The position numbers and the translations under genes are program-made. The notes beneath the pieces were generated by a model. That model was not told the origin of the DNA. It searched no databases and saw only the letters and a list, made by a program, of their open reading frames with translations. Below, one piece after another: positions 26,269 to 36,010 of a DNA stretch of 64,000 bases. The first letter of the stretch is position 1. Every line of letters begins with the position of its first letter. Source of the DNA: Mucilaginibacter tolerans (lineage in GTDB: Bacteria > Bacteroidota > Bacteroidia > Sphingobacteriales > Sphingobacteriaceae). Location: NCBI RefSeq assembly GCF_030519375.1, contig NZ_JAUMKB010000014.1:1-64000 (forward strand). Direction: 5' to 3'.

Positions 26269-28602
26269 TTATCTCGAAGAAGTACGTGGATCAGGTTTAA
26301 ATTTCAACTGGTACTCTTCAGGTGGGGTTGCACCCAATAAGTTCTTCACAAAATAGTCCCAGCGACGGCGCATCATGTACGGGGAAAAACCACCGTAACC
26401 ATGTGCTGCATTTGGGAAAACTACCAAATCGTAGTCTTTATTTGCCTTTTCCAAAGCCTCAACCACCAATAAAGTGTTTTGAGGAGGAACATTATCGTCC
26501 ATTAAACCGTGGGCCAGCATTAGTTTGCCCTTCAGATTTTTTGCATAATTCTCGGTCGCTTGTGCCTCATAGTTGGAATTGCTCGCCAGGCCATCATAAC
26601 GCTCGCCCCAATCATCTTCATAGTTGCGGTTATCGTGGTTGCCTGATTCGGATATGCCTACTTTAAAGAAATCAGGATAACGGAACATAGCGGTTGCTGT
26701 GGCAAAACCACCGCCTGAGTGCCCCCAAATGCCTACGCGGGTAGTATCTAAGTAGCCATATTTTTCAGCTAATTGCTTAATTCCTGCTATCTGGTCTGGA
26801 ATAGTATTTTCGGCCATGTTACCATAACTCATATCATGAAAGCTTTTTGAACGCAAAGGATTGCTTGTCCCTTCTATAGCTATAACCACAAAACCTAATT
26901 CAGCCAAAGCCTGGTTGTCACCTCTTGAAGCAGAGAATGACCAGCTGCCTACACTGCCGCCCTGTGGCCCAGGGTATATATAGTCAACAACAGGATACTT
27001 TTTATTTGGATCAAGATTGGTAGGAGTGAACATTAAACCATAAATGTCAGTCTTGCCATCATGCGCGATCAATTTAACCGGAGTTGGTGCATGCCAGCCG
27101 GTTGCTTCAAGTCTTGATACATCTGACTGCTCCAGATCAGTAATTATTTTACCATTCAGGTCCCTTAAAACAGTAATTGGTGGTACATTTGGTTTTGAAT
27201 AGCTGTCGATAAAATAATTCTCGGATGGCGAGAATGTTATCTGGTGATTACCGGCATCAGGAGTAAGTACAGCGAAATGTTTACCATCAAAGCCGATTTT
27301 GCATAGTTGACTGAAGTATGGGTTCTCGGCTTCGCGTCCGTCGACTAGGAAATATAAAACGCGATTTTTCTCGTCCACTTTTAATAATTGTGTAACCACC
27401 CATTCGCCTTTGGTGATTTGATTTTTTAATTTGCCTGTAGCAGCGTCATACAGATACAGATGTCCCCAGTTGTCACGCTCCGAGAACCAGATAATCTCCC
27501 TGCTTTTTGGAAGATAACGCCAATTGATGGTACCCCACCCCGATTCATATTGAGTTGGTACCGATTCCTCAAATACTTCACGGACCTTTCCGGTAGCAGC
27601 GTCTGCAATACGCATTTTCTCTACTTTATGATCGCGTGAGGTGGATACAAAAGCCAGTTGGCTAGCATCCGGGCTCCAGTCTACGTCATCAAAAGTACCG
27701 CTACTGGCTATGTCGTCGCTCAATGTTGCCCTATGCGGATCAGGGGCTATCTGTAGATTGATTACTTTAGGCTCGTCAATATTGATGATAACGCGATGTA
27801 TCATAGCGACCTCTTTATCGCCAGGTAACGGATATTTCCAGGCTTTCAATTTTGGTTGGCCTACATTGGTCGAAACCAGGTACATCTCACTTGTATTACG
27901 CTGATCCTGCTTAAACGTCGCTATCTTCTTCGAATCAGGCGACCAACGCAGAATGGCCGCATCGCTGCTTTTCCAGCCTGCATTATCGGTGGCATAACCG
28001 AAGTCTTTTTCGCCGTCGGTGGTTAACTGGATTTCCTTATGACTGGCTACATCGCGCACCCATAAGTTATAATCTTTTATATAAGCTACTTTTTTACCAT
28101 CTGGCGATGTTACTTCTAATTCGGCTCTTTTCCGGCCGCGACCCTTTTCTTTGCCTGCATTTGCATGTGAATTATCAGACTGACAGTCATAGGTCTGCAG
28201 ATTACAATTCCATTGTTTGCCATCAGCTTCAAAAATTACCGATTTGCCATCTGGCGAAAAGCTGATAGAGCTAAAGGGCAGCATAGCTGCTTGATATTGT
28301 TTACCGGTAGCTTTTGAAAGGGAAGCAGCTAATTTCTGCTGATCAAATGCCGCTGCACGTGTTTTTTTAACAGGATCAACCAGTATAAACTCGCTCCCTT
28401 TAGCAGTCAATACACGGTACCAAAACTTATCCCCGTCAAACCATACCGCATTCACGTTCTCGTGATCGATAAGTGGTGCAGTATTATAATTTAGAAATTT
28501 TTCGGCGTGTTCGTAATCTTTTGCGGTTAATTGAGGCCCTTGCTGGGCATTAACTATTGACGCTAATACCAGGAATGGCATAGCGAGGAGTAATTTATTC
28601 AT
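26269..28602 (-). CDS. Dipeptidyl peptidase IV-like S9 serine peptidase
   Basis: A 777-residue periplasmic peptidase. A signal peptide ends SIVNAQ (about residue 20). An eight-bladed DPPIV N-terminal propeller (about 90-490) follows, then an alpha/beta-hydrolase domain. The catalytic triad is visible: Ser629 in GIWGHSGGGFATA, Asp702 in HGLMDDNVPPQNT, and His734 in NAAHGYGGF, closely matching the spacing of mammalian DPPIV (S630, D708, H740). Enzymes of this family remove N-terminal dipeptides, often after Pro or Ala, and supply peptides for uptake in Bacteroidota. It has its own terminator downstream and no obvious operon partner. The exact specificity (DPP4, DPP7-like or prolyl tripeptidyl) is not certain. 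Confidence 0.9.
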   Translation of the reverse strand: MNKLLLAMPFLVLASIVNAQQGPQLTAKDYEHAEKFLNYNTAPLIDHENVNAVWFDGDKFWYRVLTAKGSEFILVDPVKKTRAAAFDQQKLAASLSKATGKQYQAAMLPFSSISFSPDGKSVIFEADGKQWNCNLQTYDCQSDNSHANAGKEKGRGRKRAELEVTSPDGKKVAYIKDYNLWVRDVASHKEIQLTTDGEKDFGYATDNAGWKSSDAAILRWSPDSKKIATFKQDQRNTSEMYLVSTNVGQPKLKAWKYPLPGDKEVAMIHRVIINIDEPKVINLQIAPDPHRATLSDDIASSGTFDDVDWSPDASQLAFVSTSRDHKVEKMRIADAATGKVREVFEESVPTQYESGWGTINWRYLPKSREIIWFSERDNWGHLYLYDAATGKLKNQITKGEWVVTQLLKVDEKNRVLYFLVDGREAENPYFSQLCKIGFDGKHFAVLTPDAGNHQITFSPSENYFIDSYSKPNVPPITVLRDLNGKIITDLEQSDVSRLEATGWHAPTPVKLIAHDGKTDIYGLMFTPTNLDPNKKYPVVDYIYPGPQGGSVGSWSFSASRGDNQALAELGFVVIAIEGTSNPLRSKSFHDMSYGNMAENTIPDQIAGIKQLAEKYGYLDTTRVGIWGHSGGGFATATAMFRYPDFFKVGISESGNHDNRNYEDDWGERYDGLASNSNYEAQATENYAKNLKGKLMLAHGLMDDNVPPQNTLLVVEALEKANKDYDLVVFPNAAHGYGGFSPYMMRRRWDYFVKNLLGATPPEEYQLKFKPDPRTSSR

Positions 28603-28693
28603 GATGATCAGTTAAAATTATCAGATGCAAATTAGTGTTTTTTTCACTCAATTGGTATGTGTAATAAGTTTGTGGCAAAAACAAAGACAGTGC

Positions 28694-29605
28694 CTAAGCA
28701 TCAAACTGTATATCCCATATCAAGATGCGCTTATCATCGCTTACGGAAATGAGCTGACTGCCATTCCATCCGAGTTTATTTATCGACAGCACATGGCCCG
28801 GGTATCCCTTTTCGCGGCTGATAATTTTGTATAATTTAAAATCATCTGCACCCCATATTTTAATGCTTTTATCCATGCTAGCTGTCGCAAAGTAGGGTAG
28901 TGACGGATGAAATGCAATATGGTTGACAGCAAAAAGATGAGCAGGGATATTTTTGATCAGCTCGAAGGTGAGGGAATCCCATATTTTGATTTGAGCATCG
29001 CGTGATCCGGAGACTAAATAACTCCCATCCGGAGCATACTGCACAGCAAATACTGCCATAGTATGACCATGAAGACTTTTGATCAGGGAATAATCCTCTA
29101 CATCATATATTTTGATGGAATTGTCCCGGCAACCAAAGGCAACCTGTTTCTCATCCGGAGAAACGCTGATACTGCGAACGGTGTCTTTGGATACCGGGAT
29201 AGTATAAATTTTTTCCAGGTCGTTTAGGCTCCATACCGTTACAGTACCATCCTCAGAAGCCACGAGCAGCTCATTTTTTCGCTGCACAGATTTAATATCG
29301 AAAACAGGTGCCTGATGGCCATGTAAAACGTGTGTGATCTTTTGTTCGAGAAAATTGAATACCAATACATGGCCGCTTCGTAAACCAGCAAACAGGAGGG
29401 GATAGCCCTGGGGGCAGTAAATCGCATACACAGAGGCTTTTACTGGGAACATCACCTTGATAAAAGCGTTGTCCTTCAGGCTCCATTCTACCAGCCCCTT
29501 ATCATTACCACCAGTAAATAGTATGCCTGGCTTTTGGGACAACGCCAATGAAAATATTGGGTTACCATGGCCGGTGAGTTCTGCTATCTTGGTGGCGGTA
29601 ATCAT
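28694..29605 (-). CDS. WD40 beta-propeller protein at the end of the his operon
   Basis: A 303-residue protein built from about seven WD40 repeats (LTGHGNPIFSLALS, LHGHQAPVFDIKSV, LHGHTMAVFAVQYAPDGSYL, SGSRDAQIKIWD, TASMDKSIKIWG, SVSDDKRILIWD). It has no signal peptide and no other domain, so it is a cytoplasmic scaffold. The target is unknown. It is transcribed in the same direction as hisIE and starts 59 bp after its stop, with a palindromic element between. It could be read through from the his operon, but nothing links it to histidine synthesis. Confidence 0.85.
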   Translation of the reverse strand: MITATKIAELTGHGNPIFSLALSQKPGILFTGGNDKGLVEWSLKDNAFIKVMFPVKASVYAIYCPQGYPLLFAGLRSGHVLVFNFLEQKITHVLHGHQAPVFDIKSVQRKNELLVASEDGTVTVWSLNDLEKIYTIPVSKDTVRSISVSPDEKQVAFGCRDNSIKIYDVEDYSLIKSLHGHTMAVFAVQYAPDGSYLVSGSRDAQIKIWDSLTFELIKNIPAHLFAVNHIAFHPSLPYFATASMDKSIKIWGADDFKLYKIISREKGYPGHVLSINKLGWNGSQLISVSDDKRILIWDIQFDA

Positions 29606-29610
29606 TCTTC

Positions 29611-29665
29611 AGTTGGCAGTTGGCAGTTGACAGTCTGCAATCAAGTCTACTGCCAACTGCCAACT
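29611..29665 (-). repeat. Intergenic palindromic element, copy 1 (hisIE / WD40 gap)
   Basis: A perfect 17-bp inverted repeat: AGTTGGCAGTTGGCAGT (29611-29627) and its complement ACTGCCAACTGCCAACT (29649-29665), with a 21-nt loop. The left arm is a tandem of a CAGTTGG-type heptamer. It fills the gap between the hisIE stop and the WD40 start, so it forms a strong hairpin in the transcript. Confidence 0.8.
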
Positions 29666-30252
29666 TATTTATGTCTGCTTTCGAGGTTCTTTGCAACAGT
29701 TTCCAGATTGATGCCCTTTTCGCGCAAAAGGACGATCAAATGAAAAACCAGATCGGAGGATTCATTGATCATATCCGTTTCGGTTTGCGCTAAGGCTGCT
29801 ATAACAGTCTCCACTGCTTCTTCACCTACCTTTTGCGCTATTTTGTTTAGCCCTTTCTCGCGCAGTTTATTTACGTAGGAGCCCTCCTTCGGATGCTCGT
29901 AGCGGTCATTAATTATCTGCTCCAGCTGAAGAATGAAATTCTGATTGTATGCTGTATTAAAACAGCTACGGGCTCCGGTATGACAAGTCGGGCCATCAGC
30001 TTTAACTTTTATCAGTAAAGTATCATTGTCACAATCCTGCGCTATGCTTTTTACATGCAGGAAGTTGTTACTGGTTTCGCCTTTTGTCCACAAACGATTT
30101 TTTGAGCGTGAAAAGAAGGTAACAATATTTTCCTTCACAGTTTTATCGTAGGCTTCCTGGTTCATATAGCCCAGCATAAGCACTTCAAGTGTTTGCTCGT
30201 CTTGTATAATTACCGGGACTAAACCGTCGCTTTTGTTAAAATCAATAGCCAT
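29665..30252 (-). CDS. hisI: Bifunctional phosphoribosyl-AMP cyclohydrolase / phosphoribosyl-ATP pyrophosphatase
   Basis: A 195-residue HisIE fusion catalysing steps 2 and 3 of histidine synthesis: PR-ATP to PR-AMP, then opening of the purine ring to ProFAR. The N-terminal HisI part has the metal-binding QDCDNDTLLIKV and the GPTCHTGARSCF motif. The C-terminal HisE part (from about residue 108) is an all-alpha NTP-PPase with EGSYVNKLREKG, KVGEEAVETVIAAL and SSDLVFHLIVLL. The fusion is the usual form in Bacteroidota. The start lies 20 bp after the hisF stop. It is the last biosynthetic gene of the operon. Confidence 0.96.
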   Translation of the reverse strand: MAIDFNKSDGLVPVIIQDEQTLEVLMLGYMNQEAYDKTVKENIVTFFSRSKNRLWTKGETSNNFLHVKSIAQDCDNDTLLIKVKADGPTCHTGARSCFNTAYNQNFILQLEQIINDRYEHPKEGSYVNKLREKGLNKIAQKVGEEAVETVIAALAQTETDMINESSDLVFHLIVLLREKGINLETVAKNLESRHK

Positions 30253-30272
30253 TGTATATTTTCCTTTACGGA

Positions 30273-31037
30273 TTAATGAGTAGTTCTTATTTCAATATGA
30301 TGCTGTTTCAAAACTTCTTTCAGGTCGGGGATCAGTATTTCTCCATAGTGAAATACCGAAGCGGCTAGTGCCGCATCAACATTCGCTTTTTCAAATACAT
30401 CAACAAAATCCTGGATGCTACCTGCTCCGCCGGAGGCAATTACCGGAATATGAACAGCCTCATTTACTTGTTTTAAAAATAGATTATCAAAGCCGCCCTT
30501 AGTGCCGTCATGATCCATTGATGTGAGTAATATCTCACCGGCACCACGTTTTTCGGCTTCTAATATCCAATCAAAAGTTTCTTTTTCGGTGGGTATGCGT
30601 CCGCCATTGAGGTGAACAATATTTTTACCATCAAGGCGGCGGGTATCAACCGCTACCACAACAAACTGAACGCCGAATGCTTTGGCTAATTCGTCTATCA
30701 AAGCCGGATTCCGTACTGCCGCCGAGTTGATCGATATTTTATCGGCGCCAGCATTTAAAAGAGCATCTGCATCAGCTATTTCGTTGATGCCGCCACCTAT
30801 GGTGAAGGGGATATTGATTTGTCGGGCTACTGCCTTTACCAACTCCACCATTGTTTTGCGGCGTTCGTGAGTTGCTGTTATGTCTAAGAATACCAACTCG
30901 TCAGCGCCCTGGTTGGAGTAATTCCAAGCCAATTCGACCGGGTCACCGGCATCACGCAGATCGACGAAGTTTACACCCTTTACCGTGCGGCCATCTTTAA
31001 CATCCAGACAGGGGATAATTCGTTTGGCCAGACTCAT
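30273..31037 (-). CDS. hisF: Imidazole glycerol phosphate synthase, cyclase subunit
   Basis: A 254-residue TIM barrel that joins HisH-derived ammonia to PRFAR, giving imidazole glycerol phosphate and AICAR. It opens with [21 protein letters not shown] (Asp12 catalytic) and shows AVDTRRLDG with the second catalytic Asp, [12 protein letters not shown] and [10 protein letters not shown] chose the ATG at 31037, not the frame-extending ATG at 31064. It gives the standard N-terminus and overlaps the hisA stop as ATGA, a coupled start. The nine extra codons would lie inside hisA. Confidence 0.96.
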   Translation of the reverse strand: MSLAKRIIPCLDVKDGRTVKGVNFVDLRDAGDPVELAWNYSNQGADELVFLDITATHERRKTMVELVKAVARQINIPFTIGGGINEIADADALLNAGADKISINSAAVRNPALIDELAKAFGVQFVVVAVDTRRLDGKNIVHLNGGRIPTEKETFDWILEAEKRGAGEILLTSMDHDGTKGGFDNLFLKQVNEAVHIPVIASGGAGSIQDFVDVFEKANVDAALAASVFHYGEILIPDLKEVLKQHHIEIRTTH

Positions 31038-31783
31038 ATTGAAATTAAAGATTTCAAATTCCAATTTTTGATCTCGTCGATGTTGATACGTCCCTCGTAA
31101 ATGGCTTTACCAACTACAACCGATTCTACCTTTATTTTGCTCAGGTCCTCAATATCTTTCATTGAGCTGATACCGCCCGATGCGATGAGCTTAATAAACG
31201 GGGAATGATCAAGCAATTTTTGATACAAATCAATACCTGCGCCGGCTAGTTTGCCATCTTTATTAATATCGGTACACAAGAAGCGGAAAAAGCCCAGCTG
31301 AAGGCATCTGTCGACATAATCCATCAGTTTGATTGGAGAGCTTTCCATCCATCCTGAGTATTTAATCACTTCGTCCAGTACATCTATCGCCACGATCACC
31401 TGATCAGAACATTTGTCTTTTCCGCAGACCTCTTTACTCAACTCAGGTAAAAAACTCGGGTTAGTGATGGCTTGTGTTCCGACAATTACCCTGTGCACAC
31501 CTGCATCTATCAATTCTTTCACTTTCTCAATACTGCGGATACCGCCGCCATATTGCACCTTCATATCCGTTTTGCGGATCACATCAAAAAGATATTGTTG
31601 ATTACTAAAGTCGTTTTTTGCACCGTTTAAGTCGATGATGTGGATGAAATCGGTACCATGCGACTTGTACTTTTCGATCATTTCTTCGAGGGTAACATCA
31701 TATTCAGTTACTTGCTCATAGTCGCCCTCACGCAGCCTTACAACACGTTTATTTAAAATATCTATCGCCGGAATTATATACAT
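31034..31783 (-). CDS. hisA: ProFAR isomerase
   Basis: A 249-residue TIM barrel that opens the ribose of ProFAR by an Amadori rearrangement. Key features are [17 protein letters not shown] (Asp8), [26 protein letters not shown] (Asp near 128) and LIASGGISS. It is 4 bp after the hisH stop and shares ATGA with hisF, so the hisH-hisA-hisF block is tightly coupled and the HisH/HisF partners are made close together. Confidence 0.96.
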   Translation of the reverse strand: MYIIPAIDILNKRVVRLREGDYEQVTEYDVTLEEMIEKYKSHGTDFIHIIDLNGAKNDFSNQQYLFDVIRKTDMKVQYGGGIRSIEKVKELIDAGVHRVIVGTQAITNPSFLPELSKEVCGKDKCSDQVIVAIDVLDEVIKYSGWMESSPIKLMDYVDRCLQLGFFRFLCTDINKDGKLAGAGIDLYQKLLDHSPFIKLIASGGISSMKDIEDLSKIKVESVVVGKAIYEGRINIDEIKNWNLKSLISI

Positions 31784-31787
31784 CGCT

Positions 31788-32378
31788 TTATAAGTTTGAA
31801 AAGTTAGTTAGTAATACTTCGCCAAATTTGCCCGATTTTTCGGGGTGAAATTGCACCGCGAAAAAGTTATCCCTCCAAATTGATGCCGAAAATTTTATAC
31901 TATAATCAGTTGAGGCCAACGTATATGTCGGGTTGAACTCAATAAAATATGAATGTACAAAGTAAAAATGTGATCCGATTGGAATATTTTTAAACAGCGG
32001 GTTCTCTTTTTCGCTATAGACCTGGTTCCAACCGGTGTGTGGTACTTTGTATTCGGCACTATCAGTAAACCGTTTGGTTTTTATCGGAAAGATGTCCAGC
32101 ATATTAGCGTCACCCTCTTCCGAATGCGCAGTGAGCAGCTGCATACCGACGCAAATACCAAGTGTAGGTTTTTGTATGGCCTTGATTTTTTCGACCATTC
32201 CACTTTGCTGCAGCTTGTTCATGGCAGCGCCGGCATGCCCCACGCCGGGTATGATATAACGGTCAAATTGTTCAAAATCTGCTTCACTATGCACCATACC
32301 ATATTTTATGCCTAACCTGTCTAAAGCAGCAGTTAGAGAGAAAATATTTCCGGCACCGTATCTTATTATTCCAATCAT
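31788..32378 (-). CDS. hisH: Imidazole glycerol phosphate synthase, glutamine amidotransferase subunit
   Basis: A 196-residue class I glutamine amidotransferase that makes ammonia for HisF. The nucleophile is Cys76 in LGICVGMQLL, with His178 and Glu180 in VQFHPEKSG completing the triad. An N-terminal IIRYGAGNI and the PGVGHAG oxyanion-loop region are also typical. It is followed by hisA after 4 bp and separated from hisB by an 84-bp palindromic element. Confidence 0.96.
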   Translation of the reverse strand: MIGIIRYGAGNIFSLTAALDRLGIKYGMVHSEADFEQFDRYIIPGVGHAGAAMNKLQQSGMVEKIKAIQKPTLGICVGMQLLTAHSEEGDANMLDIFPIKTKRFTDSAEYKVPHTGWNQVYSEKENPLFKNIPIGSHFYFVHSYFIEFNPTYTLASTDYSIKFSASIWRDNFFAVQFHPEKSGKFGEVLLTNFSNL

Positions 32379-32380
32379 TC

Positions 32381-32463
32381 AGTTTGCAGTTATCAGTTTG
32401 CGGTTGGCATTTGGGTCTGTAGTTAGCAATTTTATGCCAACTGCAAACCATCAACTGTCAACT
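32381..32463 (-). repeat. Intergenic palindromic element, copy 2 (hisB / hisH gap)
   Basis: An imperfect inverted repeat with 30-bp arms: 32381-32410 against 32434-32463, 23 of 30 positions complementary. It carries CAGTTTG/CAGTTAT heptamer-like units and a right arm (ACTGCAAACCATCAACTGTC) nearly identical to that of copy 3. It fills the whole gap between hisB and hisH. Confidence 0.75.
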
Positions 32464-33611
32464 TAAAGAACTCCTTTAGTTGATGGTAACACCATGTTAT
32501 TCACATCACGCTTAACGGCCATTTTTATTGCTTTGGCGAACGCTTTAAATATGGCTTCTATTTTATGATGTTCGTTTTGTCCTTCAGCCTTAATATTCAG
32601 GTTGCATTTGGCCGCATCTGAGAATGATTTGAAGAAATGATAAAACATCTCCGTTGGCATTTCGCCGATTTTCTCGCGTTTGAACTCCGCATCCCAAACC
32701 AACCAGTTTCTCCCCCCAAAATCGATGGCCACCTGTGCAAGGCAATCATCCATTGGCAGACAGAATCCATAACGCTCAATCCCGCGTTTATCGCCTAAGG
32801 TAGCAGCAAATACCTCGCCCAATGCAATGCCAGTATCTTCAATGGTATGATGCTCGTCGATATGCAGATCGCCTTTTGCTTCAATTTCCAGGTCAATGTT
32901 GCCATGACGAGCAATCTGATCCAGCATATGATCAAAGAAATGTATGCCTGTAGATACTTTGGCTGTGCCTTTCCCGTCAAGATTAAGCTTTATATAAATA
33001 TCCGTTTCCTTTGTTGTGCGGCGATGTTCAGCAACACGTTCGCCTACTTTCAGGAATTCGTACACTTTTTGCCAATCGGTGGTTTCCAAAGCGATAACAT
33101 CTTCCAGAGCATCGTGCTGTTCCTGTGTAAATTCCGTGCCGCCAAGGTTGGAGCCATTGTTTAGCCAGATGGCTTTTGCACCTAAATTTTTAGCTAATAA
33201 GATATCGTTTTTACGATCACCGATGGTAAATGATCCTTTCAAGTCATATGCATCATTGCCGATATATTTGGTAAGCAATGCTGTACCTGGCTTACGGGTA
33301 GGGGCATTGTCCCTCGGAAAAGTGCTGTCGATGGCAAAGCCCGAAAACTTGACACCTTCATTTTCGAAAGCCTTTAGTACGAAATTTTGTATCGGCCAAA
33401 AGGTATCTTCAGGGTAAGATGAGGTACCTAACCCATCCTGATTAGTCACCATTACCAATTCAAAATCCAGTTCCTTCGCAATTTTTGATAACCAGGGCAA
33501 TGCTCCAGGGTAAAATTCCAGTTTAGCAAATGAGTCTATTTGCTCGTCCGCAGTTTCCAGTATCAGCGTACCATCACGGTCTATAAATAGTATTTTTTTT
33601 GGTGCGCTCAT
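32463..33611 (-). CDS. hisB: Bifunctional histidinol-phosphatase / imidazoleglycerol-phosphate dehydratase
   Basis: A 382-residue fusion for steps 6 and 8. The N-terminal HAD domain (Asp11 and Asp13 in [18 protein letters not shown], then RKPGTALL and [15 protein letters not shown]) removes phosphate from histidinol phosphate. The C-terminal IGPD domain starts near residue 192 ([14 protein letters not shown]) and has [13 protein letters not shown] and [15 protein letters not shown] metal-binding motifs. The start overlaps the hisC stop as ATGA. The fused form also occurs in enterobacteria and in other Bacteroidota. Confidence 0.96.
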   Translation of the reverse strand: MSAPKKILFIDRDGTLILETADEQIDSFAKLEFYPGALPWLSKIAKELDFELVMVTNQDGLGTSSYPEDTFWPIQNFVLKAFENEGVKFSGFAIDSTFPRDNAPTRKPGTALLTKYIGNDAYDLKGSFTIGDRKNDILLAKNLGAKAIWLNNGSNLGGTEFTQEQHDALEDVIALETTDWQKVYEFLKVGERVAEHRRTTKETDIYIKLNLDGKGTAKVSTGIHFFDHMLDQIARHGNIDLEIEAKGDLHIDEHHTIEDTGIALGEVFAATLGDKRGIERYGFCLPMDDCLAQVAIDFGGRNWLVWDAEFKREKIGEMPTEMFYHFFKSFSDAAKCNLNIKAEGQNEHHKIEAIFKAFAKAIKMAVKRDVNNMVLPSTKGVL

Positions 33612-34654
33612 TTATAGTTTTTTAAAGCTTGTAGTAAAATGTTGTTTTCCTCGGGAGTACCCACAGTTATCCTTAAGCAGCCTTCACAAAGGGTCACTTT
33701 TGAACGGTCCCGAACAATGATTCCCTGTTGCACCAGGAAATTATAAATCCCTTTCGGATCAGTTGTTTTCACCAGGATAAAATTAGCATCCGAAGGATAA
33801 ATATCGACCACGAAATCGTAATCTTTTAATTCAAGTACAAGTTTATCACGCTGCACCAAAGTTTCTTTTATCCAGGAGTTTACCTGATCAATGTTTTCAA
33901 GCGCTTTCAGAGCCAATTGCTGCGACGCATCATTAATATTATAAGGTGGTTTCACCTTATTCATCACTTCGATGATCTCTTCACTGGCAAAGGCCATACC
34001 TACCCGAAGGCCTGCCAATCCCCATGCCTTCGACAGCGTTTGTAACACTACCAGGTTGGCATATTCGGTAAGTTCCTGAATGAAAGTTTTTTGCCTGCTG
34101 AAGTTGATATAAGCTTCGTCAACAACTACTATTCCGCTGAAATTGGCCAGGAGTGTTTCCACGTCTTCACGGTTCATAGAGTTGCCTGTAGGATTATTCG
34201 GCGAACAAACGAAGATTATTTTGGTATGAGGGTCGACAGCCTCTGCAATGCCTTCAAGGTTTAATTGGAATTCTTCTGTAAGCGGTACTTTTTTGATCTG
34301 GATGTCATTGATATTAGCCGAAACCTCATACATGCCATAAGTTGGTGGCACCAGGATCACATTATCCACCCCTGGATTACAGAATGCTCTCACCAATATA
34401 TCGATGGCTTCATCGCTGCCATTACCTAAAAAGATATTGCGCGGCGGAACGCCTTTGATTTCGCTCAAACGTTTTTTTACCTCAAATTGTAAAGGATCTG
34501 GGTAGCGGTTATAATTCTGATCCAACGGTGAACCGAATGCATTTTCATTAGCATCCAGGTAAACACTCGCCTCACCCTGAAATTCATCACGTGCGGATGA
34601 GTAGGGGGTCAGGTTTTTTATATTTTCTCTTAATATGTTATTAATGTCAAACAT
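33608..34654 (-). CDS. hisC: Histidinol-phosphate aminotransferase
   Basis: A 348-residue fold-type I PLP enzyme that moves the amino group from glutamate to imidazole acetol phosphate. The PLP lysine is Lys209 in [45 protein letters not shown] and VVDEAYINF are all family signatures. It starts 4 bp after hisD and overlaps hisB by four bases. Confidence 0.96.
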   Translation of the reverse strand: MFDINNILRENIKNLTPYSSARDEFQGEASVYLDANENAFGSPLDQNYNRYPDPLQFEVKKRLSEIKGVPPRNIFLGNGSDEAIDILVRAFCNPGVDNVILVPPTYGMYEVSANINDIQIKKVPLTEEFQLNLEGIAEAVDPHTKIIFVCSPNNPTGNSMNREDVETLLANFSGIVVVDEAYINFSRQKTFIQELTEYANLVVLQTLSKAWGLAGLRVGMAFASEEIIEVMNKVKPPYNINDASQQLALKALENIDQVNSWIKETLVQRDKLVLELKDYDFVVDIYPSDANFILVKTTDPKGIYNFLVQQGIIVRDRSKVTLCEGCLRITVGTPEENNILLQALKNYK

Positions 34655-34658
34655 TGTC

Positions 34659-35942
34659 TTATTTCATTCTAACACTTACGGCGTTCTTGTGTGCCTGTAA
34701 ACCTTCCAGCTCAGCCAAAATTTCCACCGTGCGACCGATACTTTGTATCCCTTCGGGACTGATATGCTGAAAAGTGATTTTCTTAACAAAAGAGTCAACT
34801 GAAACACCTGAGTAAGCTCGTGCATAAGCGCTTGTAGGTAAGGTATGATTGGTTCCTGAGGCATAGTCACCCGCGCTTTCTGGCGTCAGGTTTCCTAAGA
34901 ATACTGAGCCGGCATTGACGATGTTCCCGGTAATTTGCTGCCAATGATCAGTGGCCAGTATCAAGTGTTCCGGTGCATATTCATTGCTGAATTGCATAGC
35001 TTCTTCCAGATTATTCACCACTACGATGTAAGAGTTATCAATTGCCTTGCCTGCAATGGCGGCACGGGGTAATGCGGGCAATTGCTTGTTAAGTTCTGTC
35101 ATAACCCTTTCAGCAAATTGCTCAGAGGCGGTTACCAATACTGATTGACTATCTATACCATGTTCTGCCTGAGCAAGTAAGTCGGCTGCTACATAAGCCG
35201 GGACAGCGCTGTCATCGGCAATTACCAATACTTCTGATGGCCCGGCTGGCATATCGATGGCTGTATTGGTAGTAGATTGGACTATCGTTTTTGCCTTGGT
35301 AACATACTGATTACCTGGGCCGAATATCTTATCAACTTTAGTAATACTTTCAGTGCCGAAGGCCATAGCCGCAACGGCTTGTGCGCCACCTGTTAGGTAT
35401 ACTTTTTCTACCCCAAGCAGTTGAGCAACATAAGCGATGTAGGCATTGATCTTACCATCTTTTTGAGGAGGGGAGCATACCACAATTTCATGACAACCTG
35501 CAAGGCGGGCAGGTATACCTAACATCAAAAAAGTACTCGGCAAAACCGCCGTTCCGCCGGGAATGTAAAGACCAACTCTTTCAATCGGCCTCAATTCGCG
35601 CCAGCAGGTTACACCCGGCATAGTTTCTACTTTCGATTCAGCATGCAACTGTGTTTCGTGAAACTTGCGGATGTTAGCGTAGGCTATATCTAATGCTTTT
35701 TTTTGCTCTGGTTGTAATTCAGAAGCAAAGGCAGCTAACTCATCTTTTCCAATGGATAGACTTTTTAATTCAACCTTATCAAATTTGGCAGCATAATCCA
35801 GTAAAGCGCGGTCGCCATGAGTTCGGACATTATTGATGATCTCTTCCACAACATTGCGTATCTCATCAGCCGGGTCAACGTTGCGCTGAACCAGCTTTTG
35901 AATATCGGGTTTGCTTAAATCTGAATAGTTGTATGTCCTCAT
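34659..35942 (-). CDS. hisD: Histidinol dehydrogenase
   Basis: A 427-residue zinc enzyme that oxidises histidinol to histidine in two NAD-dependent steps. Signatures are GLYIPGGTAVLPST, VYLTGGAQAVAAMAFGTES, DKIFGPGNQYVTKAK, DMPAGPSEVLVIAD, LLAQAEHG and YASGTNHTLPTSAYAR. I chose the ATG at 35942 (MRTYNYSDLS). The longer frame from 36002 would translate an intergenic palindromic element as its first 20 codons, with no family resemblance. Confidence 0.96.
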   Translation of the reverse strand: MRTYNYSDLSKPDIQKLVQRNVDPADEIRNVVEEIINNVRTHGDRALLDYAAKFDKVELKSLSIGKDELAAFASELQPEQKKALDIAYANIRKFHETQLHAESKVETMPGVTCWRELRPIERVGLYIPGGTAVLPSTFLMLGIPARLAGCHEIVVCSPPQKDGKINAYIAYVAQLLGVEKVYLTGGAQAVAAMAFGTESITKVDKIFGPGNQYVTKAKTIVQSTTNTAIDMPAGPSEVLVIADDSAVPAYVAADLLAQAEHGIDSQSVLVTASEQFAERVMTELNKQLPALPRAAIAGKAIDNSYIVVVNNLEEAMQFSNEYAPEHLILATDHWQQITGNIVNAGSVFLGNLTPESAGDYASGTNHTLPTSAYARAYSGVSVDSFVKKITFQHISPEGIQSIGRTVEILAELEGLQAHKNAVSVRMK

Positions 35943-35944
35943 GT

Positions 35945-36010
35945 CAGTTTGCAGTTTACAGTAGACAGTTTGCAGTTTTTTTAGCGAACTGCAAACCATC
36001 AACTTTCAAC
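35945..36010 (-). repeat. Intergenic palindromic element, copy 3 (hisD / hisG gap)
   Basis: An imperfect inverted repeat. CAGTTTGCAGTT units at 35945-35976 pair with AACTGCAAACCATCAACTTT at about 35987-36010. Aligned arms agree at about 20 of 26 positions with a 10-bp perfect core (GTTTGCAGTT). The right arm differs by one base from that of copy 2. Confidence 0.75.

Noticed and set aside
31038-31064. Upstream ATG of hisF adding nine residues
   Set aside because: It lies inside hisA and adds non-family sequence. The ATG at 31037 gives the usual HisF start and an ATGA overlap.
33016-33417. 133-codon plus-strand frame inside hisB
   Set aside because: Shadow of hisB; no family features.
35943-36002. 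Twenty-residue N-terminal extension of hisD
   Set aside because: It is the translation of the intergenic palindromic element; the ATG at 35942 fits the family.
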